This document shows, piece by piece, positions 1-7,969 of a stretch of 64,000 bases of DNA. The stretch spans positions 5,495,141 to 5,559,140 of the forward strand of contig NZ_CP091913.1 of the NCBI RefSeq assembly GCF_022063185.1, given 5' to 3'. The position numbers and the translations under genes are program-made. The notes under the pieces were generated by a model, which was not told where the DNA came from, ran no database searches, and saw only the letters and a list, made by a program, of their open reading frames with translations. Numbering within the stretch: the stretch's first letter is position 1; the number at the start of each line of letters is the position of its first letter. The DNA comes from Nostoc sp. UHCC 0870. GTDB lineage: Bacteria; Cyanobacteriota; Cyanobacteriia; Cyanobacteriales; Nostocaceae.

Positions 1-945
1 CTAGCGGGTGCTGGTATTGGTGCTGTTGCTGGGGGTTTATTAGGTGCATTGATTGGTTTGGGTATTCCCGAAGAACGAGCTAAAGTCTACGAAGAGCGTG
101 TGCGGCGAGGACACTATTTAGTGATCATCGATGGTACAGATGCAGAAATTGCTCAGGCAGAGGCAATTTTACATCGGCGCGGTATTGAAGAGTACGGCGT
201 TTATAACTCTCCTAATGGGCAAAGACCCACTACAAATGTCGCTCATGTTGAGCCAACCAGTGCTGCTACTACACCCGTACAAAGAACTAGACGGGCAATA
301 GGGGTATTTCCTCATCGTCGAGATGCAGAAATAGCATTAGCAGAATTGCGAAATGCCAGTTTCCCGATGAATCAAGTTTCGCTGATTGCTAAAGATAGCA
401 AGGGTCACAACGCACCAGGCGTAGATAGAGGTATAGGCAATAAAGCAGACGAAGGAGCGAAAGCTGGAGCTGCTACAGGGGGAGTTTTAGGCGGTTTGGG
501 TGGTTTATTAGTGGGTCTGGGTGCGTTAGCAATTCCGGGAATTGGCCCAGTAATTGCCGGTGGTGCAGCCGCAACTGCTTTAGCGACAACTGTAGCAGGT
601 GGTGCTGTAGGTGCAGCCGCCGGGGGTATCGTTGGCGGACTGGTTGGTTTAGGGATTCCTGAAGACCGCGCACGAGTTTATAGCGATCGCTTCCAAAGAG
701 GTGATTACTTGGTAATTGTCGATGGTACAGAAGCTCAAATCCACCAAGCGGAAACAATACTCAAAAACCGAGGAATTGAAGAATTCGCTGTCTTTAATGC
801 CACTGATTTAGATACAGAAAACCAGCACCGCCAAGGTTTAGAACGATCTAGACATGAAGATATTGTTCGGACTGAAAAACCAGTGACAGGCGATCGGCAT
901 GACCCTGCGGTAGTCATTGTTGACAATCGGGAAGAGCGAATTTAA
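1..945 (+). CDS. General stress protein with tandem YflT-like domains (5' truncated)
   Basis: The reading frame is already open at base 1, so the gene begins upstream of the window; only its last 314 codons are seen. The visible protein has the end of a glycine-zipper segment, a short alpha/beta tail (EERAKVYEERVRRGHYLVII), then a full second copy: a YflT-like unit starting at GVFPHRRDAEIALAEL (about residue 101 of the visible part), a Gly/Ala-rich hydrophobic segment (about 155-220) and the same EDRARVY...GDYLVIVDGTEA tail. The two copies are clearly homologous, so this is an internal duplication. YflT/GS17M-type domains occur in general stress proteins of Bacillus and in many cyanobacterial proteins; the biochemical role is unknown. 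The Gly-rich segment could insert in or associate with membranes (inference). The last 45 residues are charged and probably disordered. Confidence 0.75.
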   Translation, partial: LAGAGIGAVAGGLLGALIGLGIPEERAKVYEERVRRGHYLVIIDGTDAEIAQAEAILHRRGIEEYGVYNSPNGQRPTTNVAHVEPTSAATTPVQRTRRAIGVFPHRRDAEIALAELRNASFPMNQVSLIAKDSKGHNAPGVDRGIGNKADEGAKAGAATGGVLGGLGGLLVGLGALAIPGIGPVIAGGAAATALATTVAGGAVGAAAGGIVGGLVGLGIPEDRARVYSDRFQRGDYLVIVDGTEAQIHQAETILKNRGIEEFAVFNATDLDTENQHRQGLERSRHEDIVRTEKPVTGDRHDPAVVIVDNREERI

Positions 946-949
946 CAGT

Positions 950-1046
950 AGACCTCTTGCATAAATACTGAAGCTGTCATGTTGAGCAAAGCGAAACATC
1001 TCATTCAGAATGACACATATCATTTTTGGACTTTTGCAAGAGGTCT
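950..1046. repeat. MITE-like inverted repeat, 97 bp
   Basis: 12-bp perfect terminal inverted repeats (AGACCTCTTGCA at 950-961, TGCAAGAGGTCT at 1035-1046) enclose a core with the interspersed motif TGTCATGTTGAGCAAAGCG...GAATGACA, itself an inner inverted repeat. It has no coding capacity and lies 4 bp after the stop of the stress gene, so it may also act as its 3' hairpin. Confidence 0.7.
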
Positions 1047-1125
1047 AATTTTGAATTTATATGCCCAATGCTCAATTACGAATTACGAATTTTCCTTTTG
1101 ATATTTACATCCAGACATTAAAGCC

Positions 1126-1584
1126 ATGAACAAGCTAACTCCTTTTTTCATTAGTTGCGTTTTAGTTATTGGTGCGGCGGCTTGTCAAGATACAGCCAAA
1201 ACAACTGTGACTGCACCAGCACCAGACGAAGCACCACAAGCTCCAACTACGCAAGTAACACAAGAAGCGCAAGAAGATGCTCAAAGTGAAACTCGCAGAA
1301 GACAACTAAATGCAGACATTCGCGCCCGTGAACAGCGAAATAATGTCACAGGTGGAGATGCACAGAGAGCCGAAGGTGATTTAGCCAGTGAAGTGCGATC
1401 GAAATTAGAGGCTAACATCCCCAATGGCCAATTAACAGTTAATGCCCAAGAAGATGGCATTGTGACTGTTGCAGGTACTGTCAACAATCAAGAACAGTTA
1501 TCTAAGATTGAACCTTTGGCAAAAGAAATAAAAGGTGTCACACAGGTAATTGTCAATGCCACCGTTGCACCACCAAACAGCTAG
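1126..1584 (+). CDS. BON-domain lipoprotein
   Basis: 152 residues. The N-terminus is a signal peptide ending in a lipobox-like GAAAC (Cys20), so the protein is probably lipidated and exported. Residues 21-80 are Ala/Thr/Pro/Gln-rich and low in complexity (linker). Residues 86-150 form a BON domain: an alpha/beta unit with DLASEVRSKLE, the Gly-containing DGIVTVAGTVNNQEQ strand-turn, and IKGVTQVIVNATV at the end. BON domains bind membranes or phospholipids in OsmY-type periplasmic stress proteins. Start: the first ATG, since the signal peptide begins there; no strong Shine-Dalgarno is visible. A Rho-independent terminator follows about 200 bp downstream. Its position next to the YflT-type gene suggests a stress context, but there is no direct evidence for this. 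Confidence 0.8.
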   Translation: MNKLTPFFISCVLVIGAAACQDTAKTTVTAPAPDEAPQAPTTQVTQEAQEDAQSETRRRQLNADIRAREQRNNVTGGDAQRAEGDLASEVRSKLEANIPNGQLTVNAQEDGIVTVAGTVNNQEQLSKIEPLAKEIKGVTQVIVNATVAPPNS

Positions 1585-1783
1585 TACAGCACGGCGGAAG
1601 TCAAAAGTCTTTCTTCTAATGATTGACAATTGACAACGCGCATGATTATGTTTATTTAGCGAAAAACTGGGTTTAAAGCTAAGGTGTTGACTTGGGTAGT
1701 TTTTAGCCATAGTGGAGACCGATAAAAAAACTGCATGAATCACACCCAAAAAAGCCACAGAGTCAACAGCCTAGTTTAAAGCA

Positions 1784-1807
1784 CCGTCCTTTTAGGACGG
1801 CTTTTTA
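1784..1807 (+). terminator. Rho-independent terminator
   Basis: Stem CCGTCCT/AGGACGG with a 3-nt loop, followed by CTTTTTAT. It would end transcripts from the BON lipoprotein gene. Confidence 0.75.
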
Positions 1808-1860
1808 TGATAAATTTAAATTGTCTCAGGTAGAATATCCGCCGATACAGGACGACTCAA

Positions 1861-1908
1861 ATGAGTGAAACACGACGGTTCGGGAAATTTTTAGAATCAC
1901 CGCCCTAA
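1861..1908 (+). CDS. Possible 15-codon ORF (uncertain)
   Basis: An ATG with AGGA eight bases upstream opens a 15-codon frame (MSETRRFGKFLESPP, then TAA), followed by a small GC hairpin (ACCGC...GCGGT, 1899-1918). It lies between a strong terminator and the CAAD gene. It could be a leader peptide, a tiny independent gene or chance. No family is recognised. Confidence 0.25.
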   Translation: MSETRRFGKFLESPP

Positions 1909-1976
1909 AACTGCGGTGAGAACGTCAAATCTGAGTCATGTAGAAAAATTGTTTTGATTACCAAAATAGAAAAACT

Positions 1977-2411
1977 ATGGAAACCGAACAAAAGCAACCG
2001 GAATCCTTAAATGCCACTTTACCACAAGGCGCAATAGCACTACCAGAGGCACACTATGGTAACTTACCTAAGCTACCACCAGCAACTGACAACAATGCCC
2101 AATGGCAACGAACTGCACAACAAGTAGCAGATTTTTTTGAAAAACTACCTCAATATTTAGGAAGTTTTTATCAAAAATATAAGCAGCCTCTTATCACTGT
2201 TTTGTTAATTTTATCGCTTTTAGTGACAGTAAAGGTGTTATTGGCTTTACTAGATGCCATCAATGATATCCCTCTATTGTCACCACTCTTTGAAGTGATT
2301 GGAATTGGTTACGCAACCTGGTTTATTTTTCGTTATCTTATTAAGTCTTCAAATCGTCAAGAACTAGTATCTGAGATTGAGTCCTGGAAACATCAATTTT
2401 TTGGGGGATAG
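1977..2411 (+). CDS. CAAD/CURT1-like thylakoid membrane protein
   Basis: 144 residues. A hydrophilic, Pro/Gln-rich N-terminal third (1-55) is followed by an amphipathic segment (about 57-72) and two hydrophobic helices (about 73-92 and 98-120), with the CAAD hallmarks SPLFEVIGIGYATWFIFRYL and then SSNRQELVSEI. CAAD domains were described as membrane-anchoring modules appended to some cyanobacterial aminoacyl-tRNA synthetases and are homologous to plant CURT1, which bends thylakoid membranes. Here the domain stands alone, with no synthetase. Likely location is the thylakoid or cytoplasmic membrane. The start is the only ATG before the conserved part; no Shine-Dalgarno is evident. A strong terminator follows 70 bp downstream. 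Confidence 0.82.
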   Translation: METEQKQPESLNATLPQGAIALPEAHYGNLPKLPPATDNNAQWQRTAQQVADFFEKLPQYLGSFYQKYKQPLITVLLILSLLVTVKVLLALLDAINDIPLLSPLFEVIGIGYATWFIFRYLIKSSNRQELVSEIESWKHQFFGG

Positions 2412-2480
2412 AGTCCCTCCTCTTAAGTTGTTCCTGTGCGCTGTAGCACTCATATTTAATTTTTGAGTATTGCCTCAATT

Positions 2481-2520
2481 AAGAATCTCGGTTTCTCAAA
2501 AAACCGAGATTCTTATTTTT
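2481..2520 (+). terminator. Strong Rho-independent terminator
   Basis: 14-bp perfect stem (AAGAATCTCGGTTT / AAACCGAGATTCTT) with a 6-nt loop, followed by ATTTTT. It ends the CAAD transcript. The stem is nearly symmetric, so it could also work in the other direction. Confidence 0.88.
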
Positions 2521-2545
2521 TAGCGATTATTTAGGTTTTAAATTC

Positions 2546-2668
2546 AGGACTTACGCAAGTGTCACAATCGATTCTTGGTGCGTGACGCTATAAGTATCAT
2601 GACTACGTTTAAATACTTTCGCCGCGTCACACACCCTACATAAAAAATATGCCGATTGCGTAAGTCCT
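2546..2668. repeat. MITE-like element, 123 bp, family A (copy 1)
   Basis: Perfect 12-bp terminal inverted repeats AGGACTTACGCA/TGCGTAAGTCCT. The internal part has GGTGCGTGACGC and GCGTCACACACC arms. A closely similar copy in the opposite orientation lies at 55058-55179. There is no ORF. The rest of 2412-2823 is AT-rich and must hold the promoter of the next gene, but I see no convincing -35/-10 pair. Confidence 0.8.
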
Positions 2669-2823
2669 AAAATTCTTACTTATGCTGATTGGAATATATC
2701 TTAAGACATAAATAAATACATAAGGTTAACTTTTTATCACTACTAAAGATAGTAGATTTATAGTTATCAAAAGTCTAATATTGTTATCGTAGTTTTAAAA
2801 ACTTTTTTAACGAGGAGACATTT

Positions 2824-3228
2824 ATGACTAGTGAAGAAAATAGAGGAATAGATTCATCTGAACGCGCAAACGTAGATACATACGATAGAGGCATTGTCCC
2901 TGCTGAAACTGCTGCTCGCAAAGAAAGAGAAGGAGATTTATACAAAACACTGCCTACAGAAGAAAAAGAAGCAAATTCACCTACAGATGATCAGACAAAT
3001 GCCCAAAGTGTTCGCACTACAGATGGCTATACAGTAGATAAAGAAGGTTTGTTAAATAACTACGCAGTTGAACCAGAAATGTATTATGAAGTTCCAGGTG
3101 ATGCGAAAGAAGCAGCAGCACAAGACACCGCAGAACGGATGCAAGAATTAGCCGAAATTAATGAAGATAAAGAAGGTGAATTAACAGAAAAAGGTGATAG
3201 AAGAGGGAAAGGAACAGGTGTAATTTAG
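2824..3228 (+). CDS. Acidic hydrophilic protein of unknown function
   Basis: 134 residues with no signal peptide, no membrane segment and no Cys. It is very rich in Glu, Asp, Lys, Thr and Ala, with a predicted helical stretch near the end (about 97-120, DAKEAAAQDTAERMQELAEI). This composition resembles hydrophilin-like stress proteins common in Nostoc, but I recognise no defined domain. The start is firm: a strong Shine-Dalgarno GAGGAG sits 7 nt before the ATG. Expression is probably high given that site. A similar small charged protein lies at 32740-33087, though I see no clear sequence homology between the two. Confidence 0.65.
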   Translation: MTSEENRGIDSSERANVDTYDRGIVPAETAARKEREGDLYKTLPTEEKEANSPTDDQTNAQSVRTTDGYTVDKEGLLNNYAVEPEMYYEVPGDAKEAAAQDTAERMQELAEINEDKEGELTEKGDRRGKGTGVI

Positions 3229-3232
3229 TATT

Positions 3233-3259
3233 TAGAGACGTTGCAATGCAACGTCTCTA
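3233..3259. repeat. 27-bp palindromic repeat
   Basis: TAGAGACGTTGCA-A-TGCAACGTCTCTA, a near-perfect palindrome. The same palindrome recurs at 49911-49937. It sits 5 bp after a stop codon and could act as a 3' hairpin on either strand, but lacks a T-tract. Confidence 0.75.
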
Positions 3260-3328
3260 AAGGTGAATTATTTAGGTATATCCCAGTTTTTATTTTTTAA
3301 AAGTTTTACAAACTAATTCTTGCAGTTA

Positions 3329-4066
3329 TCACAGCAAACCTTGTTGTTTCAATTTAGCTAACGCATCCTCAGCCGACAATTTTTCTGCTTCTTTTTTATT
3401 ACGTCCCGTACCCTCTCCGTACTTTTGATTTTCCACATAAACTTCAGCTTTGAATTCTGGCGCGTGAGACAAACCACCTGTTTGTGTTGTCACGTATTTG
3501 GGAGGAGTCGGACCAATATTGGCCTGTACCCATTCTTGAAACCGATTTTTTGAATCTACATTAGAACGAGACACTACAATTTGTTCAGGTACAGCATCAA
3601 ATAATGGTTCTATAATTGCACGCACTGCTTCTATATTGCAGTCGTTATCTAAATAGTAAGCACCAATTACAGCTTCTAATGTACTGCTAAGTAAATTAGG
3701 ATTTTGATAGCCACCATCTCGAATTGCGCCTTTACCTAACCGTATCCTGAAATCTAAGCCTACTTCAATCGCAAACTTTGCTAATTGTTTCTCATCTACT
3801 AATGCTGAACGCCGCCGTGTTAATTCATCTTCTCCCTTTTCCGGGTGACGACGATAAAGATATTCCCCACTTAAAAAATTCAGCACAGCATCACCGAGAA
3901 ATTCTAGACGTTCATTATGTTCGCCTTCTCCTGGGTTTTCATTCACATAAGAACGGTGTGTAAGTGCTTGGCGTAGAAGTTCCGTATCATGAAATATGAG
4001 CAATTTGTGCATTTTGATGTTGCTGGTGTCAGTAAGATTATGGCTTATTTTGAGCGATCGCCTCAT
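3329..4066 (-). CDS. rnc: Ribonuclease III
   Basis: 245 residues from the first start. The endonuclease domain has the RNase III signature NERLEFLGDAVL (about residues 52-63) with its metal-binding acidic residues, and the second acidic helix TLEAVIGAYYLD (Glu). The C-terminal dsRNA-binding domain runs from about 170 to 240, with DSKNRFQEWVQ and the terminal RNKKEAEKLSAEDALAKL helix. It cleaves double-stranded RNA in rRNA processing and mRNA decay, in the cytoplasm. Start is uncertain: an ATG at 4012 (MHKLLIFHD) gives 227 residues beginning just before the conserved HRSYVNE motif, and is the more usual length; neither start has a clear Shine-Dalgarno. A HIP1-like GCGATCGC lies in the first codons of the long form. 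Confidence 0.93.
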   Translation of the reverse strand: MRRSLKISHNLTDTSNIKMHKLLIFHDTELLRQALTHRSYVNENPGEGEHNERLEFLGDAVLNFLSGEYLYRRHPEKGEDELTRRRSALVDEKQLAKFAIEVGLDFRIRLGKGAIRDGGYQNPNLLSSTLEAVIGAYYLDNDCNIEAVRAIIEPLFDAVPEQIVVSRSNVDSKNRFQEWVQANIGPTPPKYVTTQTGGLSHAPEFKAEVYVENQKYGEGTGRNKKEAEKLSAEDALAKLKQQGLL

Positions 4067-4073
4067 ATAAAAA

Positions 4074-4229
4074 TGTCATTCTGACTGGAGTCCTGAGCGA
4101 AGCGTTCGCGCCAGCGTTCCCGTAGGGTAGGAACTGTAAGGAAGAATCTAGGCTTTGTGGCACATACCGAGATGTTTCATTCCGCTACGCTGCATTCAAC
4201 ATGACAAAGAAACAGACTTTTCAAACGTC
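4074..4229. repeat. Interspersed repeat, family B (copy 1)
   Basis: Repeat opening with TGTCATTCTGA and closing with CATGACA plus an extension. It shares long stretches (AAGAATCTAGGCTTTGTGGC; GTTTGAAAAGTCTGTTTCTT in reverse) with 16305-16490, and weaker similarity with 10791-10862 and 61404-61502. It fills the gap between rnc and the Uma2 gene. Confidence 0.7.
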
Positions 4230-4231
4230 CT

Positions 4232-4825
4232 CTAACCTCCAAAGCTTATTTTTGGGGGGAATATCCTACTTAAATTCACAGACAAATCAGGAAAACAAGG
4301 TAAAGCTATTACCTGATTGGGCAAGACAATTCTTTTATTTGAATAACCAGATTTACCTTTAGTATCTTGATAAGGTTCACTGTAAGATTCTAAATAGTTA
4401 TCAAATAAATTGAATATCCAATAATTAGAAATACCTGCTTGAGCATAGAGAGGTATTTTTACATCTTGATCATAACTTAAAGACGAATCTGCAACTTCCA
4501 TCACCAGCAATACATCAGCTGGACTAGGGTGAGTAGAGAGATAATCATCAGCGCGGTTCTGCACGATAGCAAAATCTGGTTCTGGTTCGCTATTAGGCGG
4601 TAAACTAATAGGGGCTTGAGATTGCAAAGTAGCCCTATCTCCTATCAGTTTTGGGAGTTCCTTCCACAACTTTCGTAAGCAAGTTTCATGAGCTGTACCC
4701 TTAGATACCATTTGTATCAGTTCCCCGTTAATTAATTCAATGCGGTCATCTTCGTGGAAAAAGCCCAATTCCACGAGTTTGTGATACTCTTCCACTGTGA
4801 AGCGTTTAGCTTGAGCTATACTCAT
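4232..4825 (-). CDS. Uma2 family (DUF820) putative endonuclease
   Basis: 197 residues. Features of the Uma2 family, a PD-(D/E)XK-like nuclease fold greatly expanded in cyanobacteria: FTVEEYHKL near the N-terminus, DDRIELINGELIQM, PEPDFAIV (metal-binding Asp) and LVMEVADSSLSYDQDVKIPLYAQAG (Glu...Lys). All expected acidic/Lys positions are present, so it is probably catalytically competent. The substrate and biological role of Uma2 proteins are not known. Start: the ATG at 4825 (MSIAQAKRFT), preceded by GGGAG with a spacing of 8, was preferred over an upstream TTG. A second, longer Uma2 protein is at 36145-36867. A heptamer-repeat scrap (gtgctgagtaatgagtgctg) lies between this gene and chlD. 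Confidence 0.85.
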   Translation of the reverse strand: MSIAQAKRFTVEEYHKLVELGFFHEDDRIELINGELIQMVSKGTAHETCLRKLWKELPKLIGDRATLQSQAPISLPPNSEPEPDFAIVQNRADDYLSTHPSPADVLLVMEVADSSLSYDQDVKIPLYAQAGISNYWIFNLFDNYLESYSEPYQDTKGKSGYSNKRIVLPNQVIALPCFPDLSVNLSRIFPPKISFGG

Positions 4826-5008
4826 AAATTTTGCTCCCAAGGGCAACACAACGCCCTCATTCCTATAACCCTTATTCTAAATATGCCAGAAATTGATATG
4901 CTAAAAGCCGAGACTAACTTGAAAGTGCTGAGTAATGAGTGCTGAGTAAAAATATCAGTTCTCAGTCCCTATAAAACTGTCTCCTGCCTTTATAATCATT
5001 TGCAAACC

Positions 5009-7051
5009 ATGCCTGCGCCTACTATCAACCCTACAATTACCGCTTTTCCCTTGACGGCCGTTGTCGGTCAAGAAGCCATTAAATTAGCCTTGCTGTTAGC
5101 AGCAGTCGATCCTGGTTTGGGAGGAGTAGCGATCGCAGGCCGTCGCGGTACGGCAAAATCAGTTATGGCGCGGGCTATCCATGCGCTGTTACCACCGATT
5201 GAAGTTGTTCAGGATTCGCTGAGTAACTGCGACCCCAACCACCCAGAAACATGGGATGATGATCTTTTGGCAGAGTACGCCGATAAAGATGTTCAGGATG
5301 TCCCGACAGCAATTATCCCTGCGCCTTTTATCCAAATTCCCCTCGGTGTCACAGAAGACCGTCTCCTCGGTTCTGTGGATGTGGAACAGTCTGTTAAACA
5401 AGGAGACACCATCTTTCAGCCTGGGTTACTCGCCACCGCTAACCGAGGCGTGTTGTATGTGGATGAACTCAATCTATTAGATGACCAGATATCCAATCAG
5501 CTATTAACAGTCCTGTCAGAAGGACGTAACCAAATTGAACGGGAAGGAATCAGCTTTCAGCATCCTTGTCAATCTCTGTTTATTGCCACCTATAACCCAG
5601 AAGAAGGGGCATTGCGGGAGCATTTATTAGATAGAATTGCGATCGCACTTTCTGCTGACGGTGTTCTCGGTCTAGATCAAAGAGTAGAGGCCGTTGAGCA
5701 AGCGATCGCTTATTCCAAATCACCCCAAGATTTTCTCCAGCAGTACAGCGAAGATTTAGACTCGCTAAAAACTCAAATTCTCCTGGCGCGGGAATGGTTA
5801 AAAGATGTCACCATCACCCGTGAACAAATTGCTTACCTAGTAGATGAAGCCCTGCGCGGCGGTGTCCAGGGACATCGGGCGGAATTATTTGCTGTGCGAG
5901 TTGCGAAAGCGGCTGCGGCTTTAGATGGTAGGTCAACGGTGAATGCTGACGACTTACGCCGGGCTGTAGAGTTAGTGATTGTCCCACGGGCGACCGTTGT
6001 CCAGACACCGCCACCAGACCAAGCACCGCCACCACCACCCCCACCACCACAAAGCCAGGACGAATCAGAAGAAGACCAACAAGAGGAAGAAGAAGACAAA
6101 GAAGATCAACCAGACGAACCAGACGAACCAGAAGACCAAGAACCCCCCAGCATCCCGGAAGAATTTATCTTTGACCCGGAAGGGGTAATACTAGATGAAA
6201 GTGTGCTGTACTTTGCTCAAATGGCGCAGCGTCAAGGTAAATCTGGAAGTCGCAGCATTATCTTTTCCGATGACCGGGGACGCTATATCAAGCCGATGTT
6301 ACCTAAAGGTAAAGTCCGCCGCATCGCCGTAGATGCTACCTTGAGGGCGGCTGCACCCTATCAAAAAGCCCGACGGGAGAGACACCCAGACAAGAAGGTT
6401 ATTGTGGAACAGGGCGACATTCGCGCCAAGCGTTTGGTACGCAAAGCCGGGGCTTTAGTGGTGTTTGTGGTCGATGCTTCAGGTTCTATGGCCTTGAACC
6501 GGATGCAGTCAGCCAAAGGTGCAGTTATGCAACTGTTGACAGAAGCCTATCAAAACCGTGACCAAGTAGCATTGATTCCTTTCCGGGGAGAACAAGCAGA
6601 GGTATTATTACCACCAACCCGTTCCATAGCCTTAGCACGCAACCGCTTAGAAAGATTACCCTGTGGTGGCGGTTCACCCCTAGCACATGGGTTAACCCAA
6701 GCTGTCCGCGTCGGTTTAAATGCGCGCATGAGTGGAGATATTGGACAAGTGGTAGTTGTGGCAATTACCGATGGACGGGGTAATATTCCTCTGTCTCGTT
6801 CTTTAGGCGAACCCCAAGAACCGGGAGAAAAACCAGACATCAAAGGGGAATTGCTAGAAATTGCGGCGAGAGTTCGCGCCTTGGGGATGCAGCTATTAGT
6901 TATTGATACTGAGAGTAAATTCGTCTCCACTGGCTTTGCTAAGGAGTTAGCCCAAACAGCCGGCGGTAAATATTATCATTTACCGAAAGCTACCGATAAA
7001 GCTATTGCTGCCATGACCAAAGGTGCGATCGCTGATTTAAAATCTCGGTAA
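5009..7051 (+). CDS. chlD: Magnesium chelatase subunit D
   Basis: 680 residues, usual for cyanobacterial ChlD. With ChlI and ChlH it inserts Mg2+ into protoporphyrin IX, the first committed step of chlorophyll synthesis, in the cytosol/thylakoid periphery. Order: AAA+ domain (about 10-320) with the Walker-A-like GRRGTAKS at about 44 and VDELNLLDD at about 150; a Pro-rich then Glu/Asp-rich linker (about 331-381); a vWA integrin-like domain with the MIDAS DASGSM at about 488, followed by CGGGSPLAHGL and ITDGRGN. The linker and the vWA domain separate it from ChlI. Start: ATG at 5009 (MPAPT); a TTG lies three codons upstream. chlH and chlI are not in the window, so the gene is monocistronic here, closed by a long hairpin at 7079-7114. 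Confidence 0.96.
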   Translation: MPAPTINPTITAFPLTAVVGQEAIKLALLLAAVDPGLGGVAIAGRRGTAKSVMARAIHALLPPIEVVQDSLSNCDPNHPETWDDDLLAEYADKDVQDVPTAIIPAPFIQIPLGVTEDRLLGSVDVEQSVKQGDTIFQPGLLATANRGVLYVDELNLLDDQISNQLLTVLSEGRNQIEREGISFQHPCQSLFIATYNPEEGALREHLLDRIAIALSADGVLGLDQRVEAVEQAIAYSKSPQDFLQQYSEDLDSLKTQILLAREWLKDVTITREQIAYLVDEALRGGVQGHRAELFAVRVAKAAAALDGRSTVNADDLRRAVELVIVPRATVVQTPPPDQAPPPPPPPPQSQDESEEDQQEEEEDKEDQPDEPDEPEDQEPPSIPEEFIFDPEGVILDESVLYFAQMAQRQGKSGSRSIIFSDDRGRYIKPMLPKGKVRRIAVDATLRAAAPYQKARRERHPDKKVIVEQGDIRAKRLVRKAGALVVFVVDASGSMALNRMQSAKGAVMQLLTEAYQNRDQVALIPFRGEQAEVLLPPTRSIALARNRLERLPCGGGSPLAHGLTQAVRVGLNARMSGDIGQVVVVAITDGRGNIPLSRSLGEPQEPGEKPDIKGELLEIAARVRALGMQLLVIDTESKFVSTGFAKELAQTAGGKYYHLPKATDKAIAAMTKGAIADLKSR

Positions 7052-7078
7052 CGAAACAAATACCAAAACGCATGAGAA

Positions 7079-7114
7079 ATACAGCAGAATTCAGACTCCT
7101 GAATTCTGCTGTAT
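7079..7114 (+). terminator. 3' hairpin after chlD
   Basis: 16-bp perfect stem (ATACAGCAGAATTCAG / CTGAATTCTGCTGTAT) with a 4-nt loop, 27 bp after the chlD stop. There is no T-tract, so it is an mRNA-stabilising hairpin or a weak terminator. Confidence 0.6.
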
Positions 7115-7308
7115 AACTGTGATTGTTAAAAATATTGGCAAATATTTAATTTCTACCTTGACGCTACCACCAAGGGCAGATGTAAAACTTTAAGAAATAT
7201 TTCAGGATAAATCACATCTTTGAAAAGTTGATTTTGTCATACTTCAGTAGACATTAATTAGTACAAAGCGGCGTAAATAGAGAGGTTCAGATAAACCTAA
7301 AACCCTTA

Positions 7309-7338
7309 TTGTCAGACGCGATTTATCGCATCTGACAA
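7309..7338. promoter_or_regulatory. Hairpin upstream of the lipoprotein gene
   Basis: 14-bp stem with one G-U pair (TTGTCAGACGCGAT / ATCGCATCTGACAA), about 85 bp before the lipoprotein ATG. It could be a terminator (weak A/T tail), a 5'UTR structure or an operator. The rest of 7052-7421 is AT-rich with nothing else recognised. Confidence 0.35.
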
Positions 7339-7421
7339 AATCAATTATTTACACCAATAACTGAGCCGTATTGCTTCACGTTTGTACTAGCTTTTCAATT
7401 CACATTTTTACAAGAGAGATC

Positions 7422-7592
7422 ATGAACCAAAAATTAATTTTTCTAGCTTCAACTATTGGATTAAGTGTGTTTATGGCAGCTTGTGAGCCTACTACACCAC
7501 CCCCAACCACTGCACCGCCACCTGTGACTCCAGCACCCGTAGTCCCGCCTCAAACTCAACCGCCTGTAACCCCAACTCCTACTGTTCCATAA
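7422..7592 (+). CDS. Small proline-rich lipoprotein
   Basis: 56 residues. Signal peptide followed by the lipobox FMAAC (Cys21), so it is probably lipid-anchored. The mature part consists only of Pro, Thr, Val, Ala and Gln (PTTPPPTTAPPPVTP type), an extended polyproline-like tail of about 35 residues. Start: the ATG is preceded by AGAGAG seven bases upstream; the frame is open further upstream but lacks any signal. Many Nostoc genomes encode such small Pro-rich lipoproteins of unknown function. It might be a periplasmic spacer or a cell-wall-associated peptide; there is no direct evidence. The AT-rich 7593-7969 region downstream holds only a short interspersed repeat (GCGTTAGCGTTAGCGGGGCG, 7870-7889) and no gene I can support. 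Confidence 0.7.
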   Translation: MNQKLIFLASTIGLSVFMAACEPTTPPPTTAPPPVTPAPVVPPQTQPPVTPTPTVP

Positions 7593-7969
7593 AAATGCTT
7601 TTGTTAATTTAAAGTCTGAGCGTGAGGCTAATACACGGAATGCTTATGTGACTCAGGGTAATGTTCAGGTTAGCCAAAAAGCTTAACAACCTTGGCACAT
7701 CGAACAATACGCAACTTGAACATCTCCTGATTCCTGTCACTTTTCGATCATATTTATTGCGGATAATTTTAAATTGGGCGTTGCGTAAATGCAGGATGAA
7801 TTGAGATTATTAGCTGAGAGTAAATTTAGATTATTTGCGCCTAACCTGCGGGTTCTGCCTTGCAGTATGCGCGTTAGCGTTAGCGGGGCGTAGCCCAACA
7901 AAATTCACCCCATTAATCAGCAAAGACTTAAATTGATTAGCTAACAACCAAACAGCTAACATTCCGCCT

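Noticed and set aside
5814..6188. Pro/His- and Gly/Ser-rich frames inside chlD
   Set aside because: These are shadows of the Pro/Asp/Glu-rich linker of ChlD in other frames.
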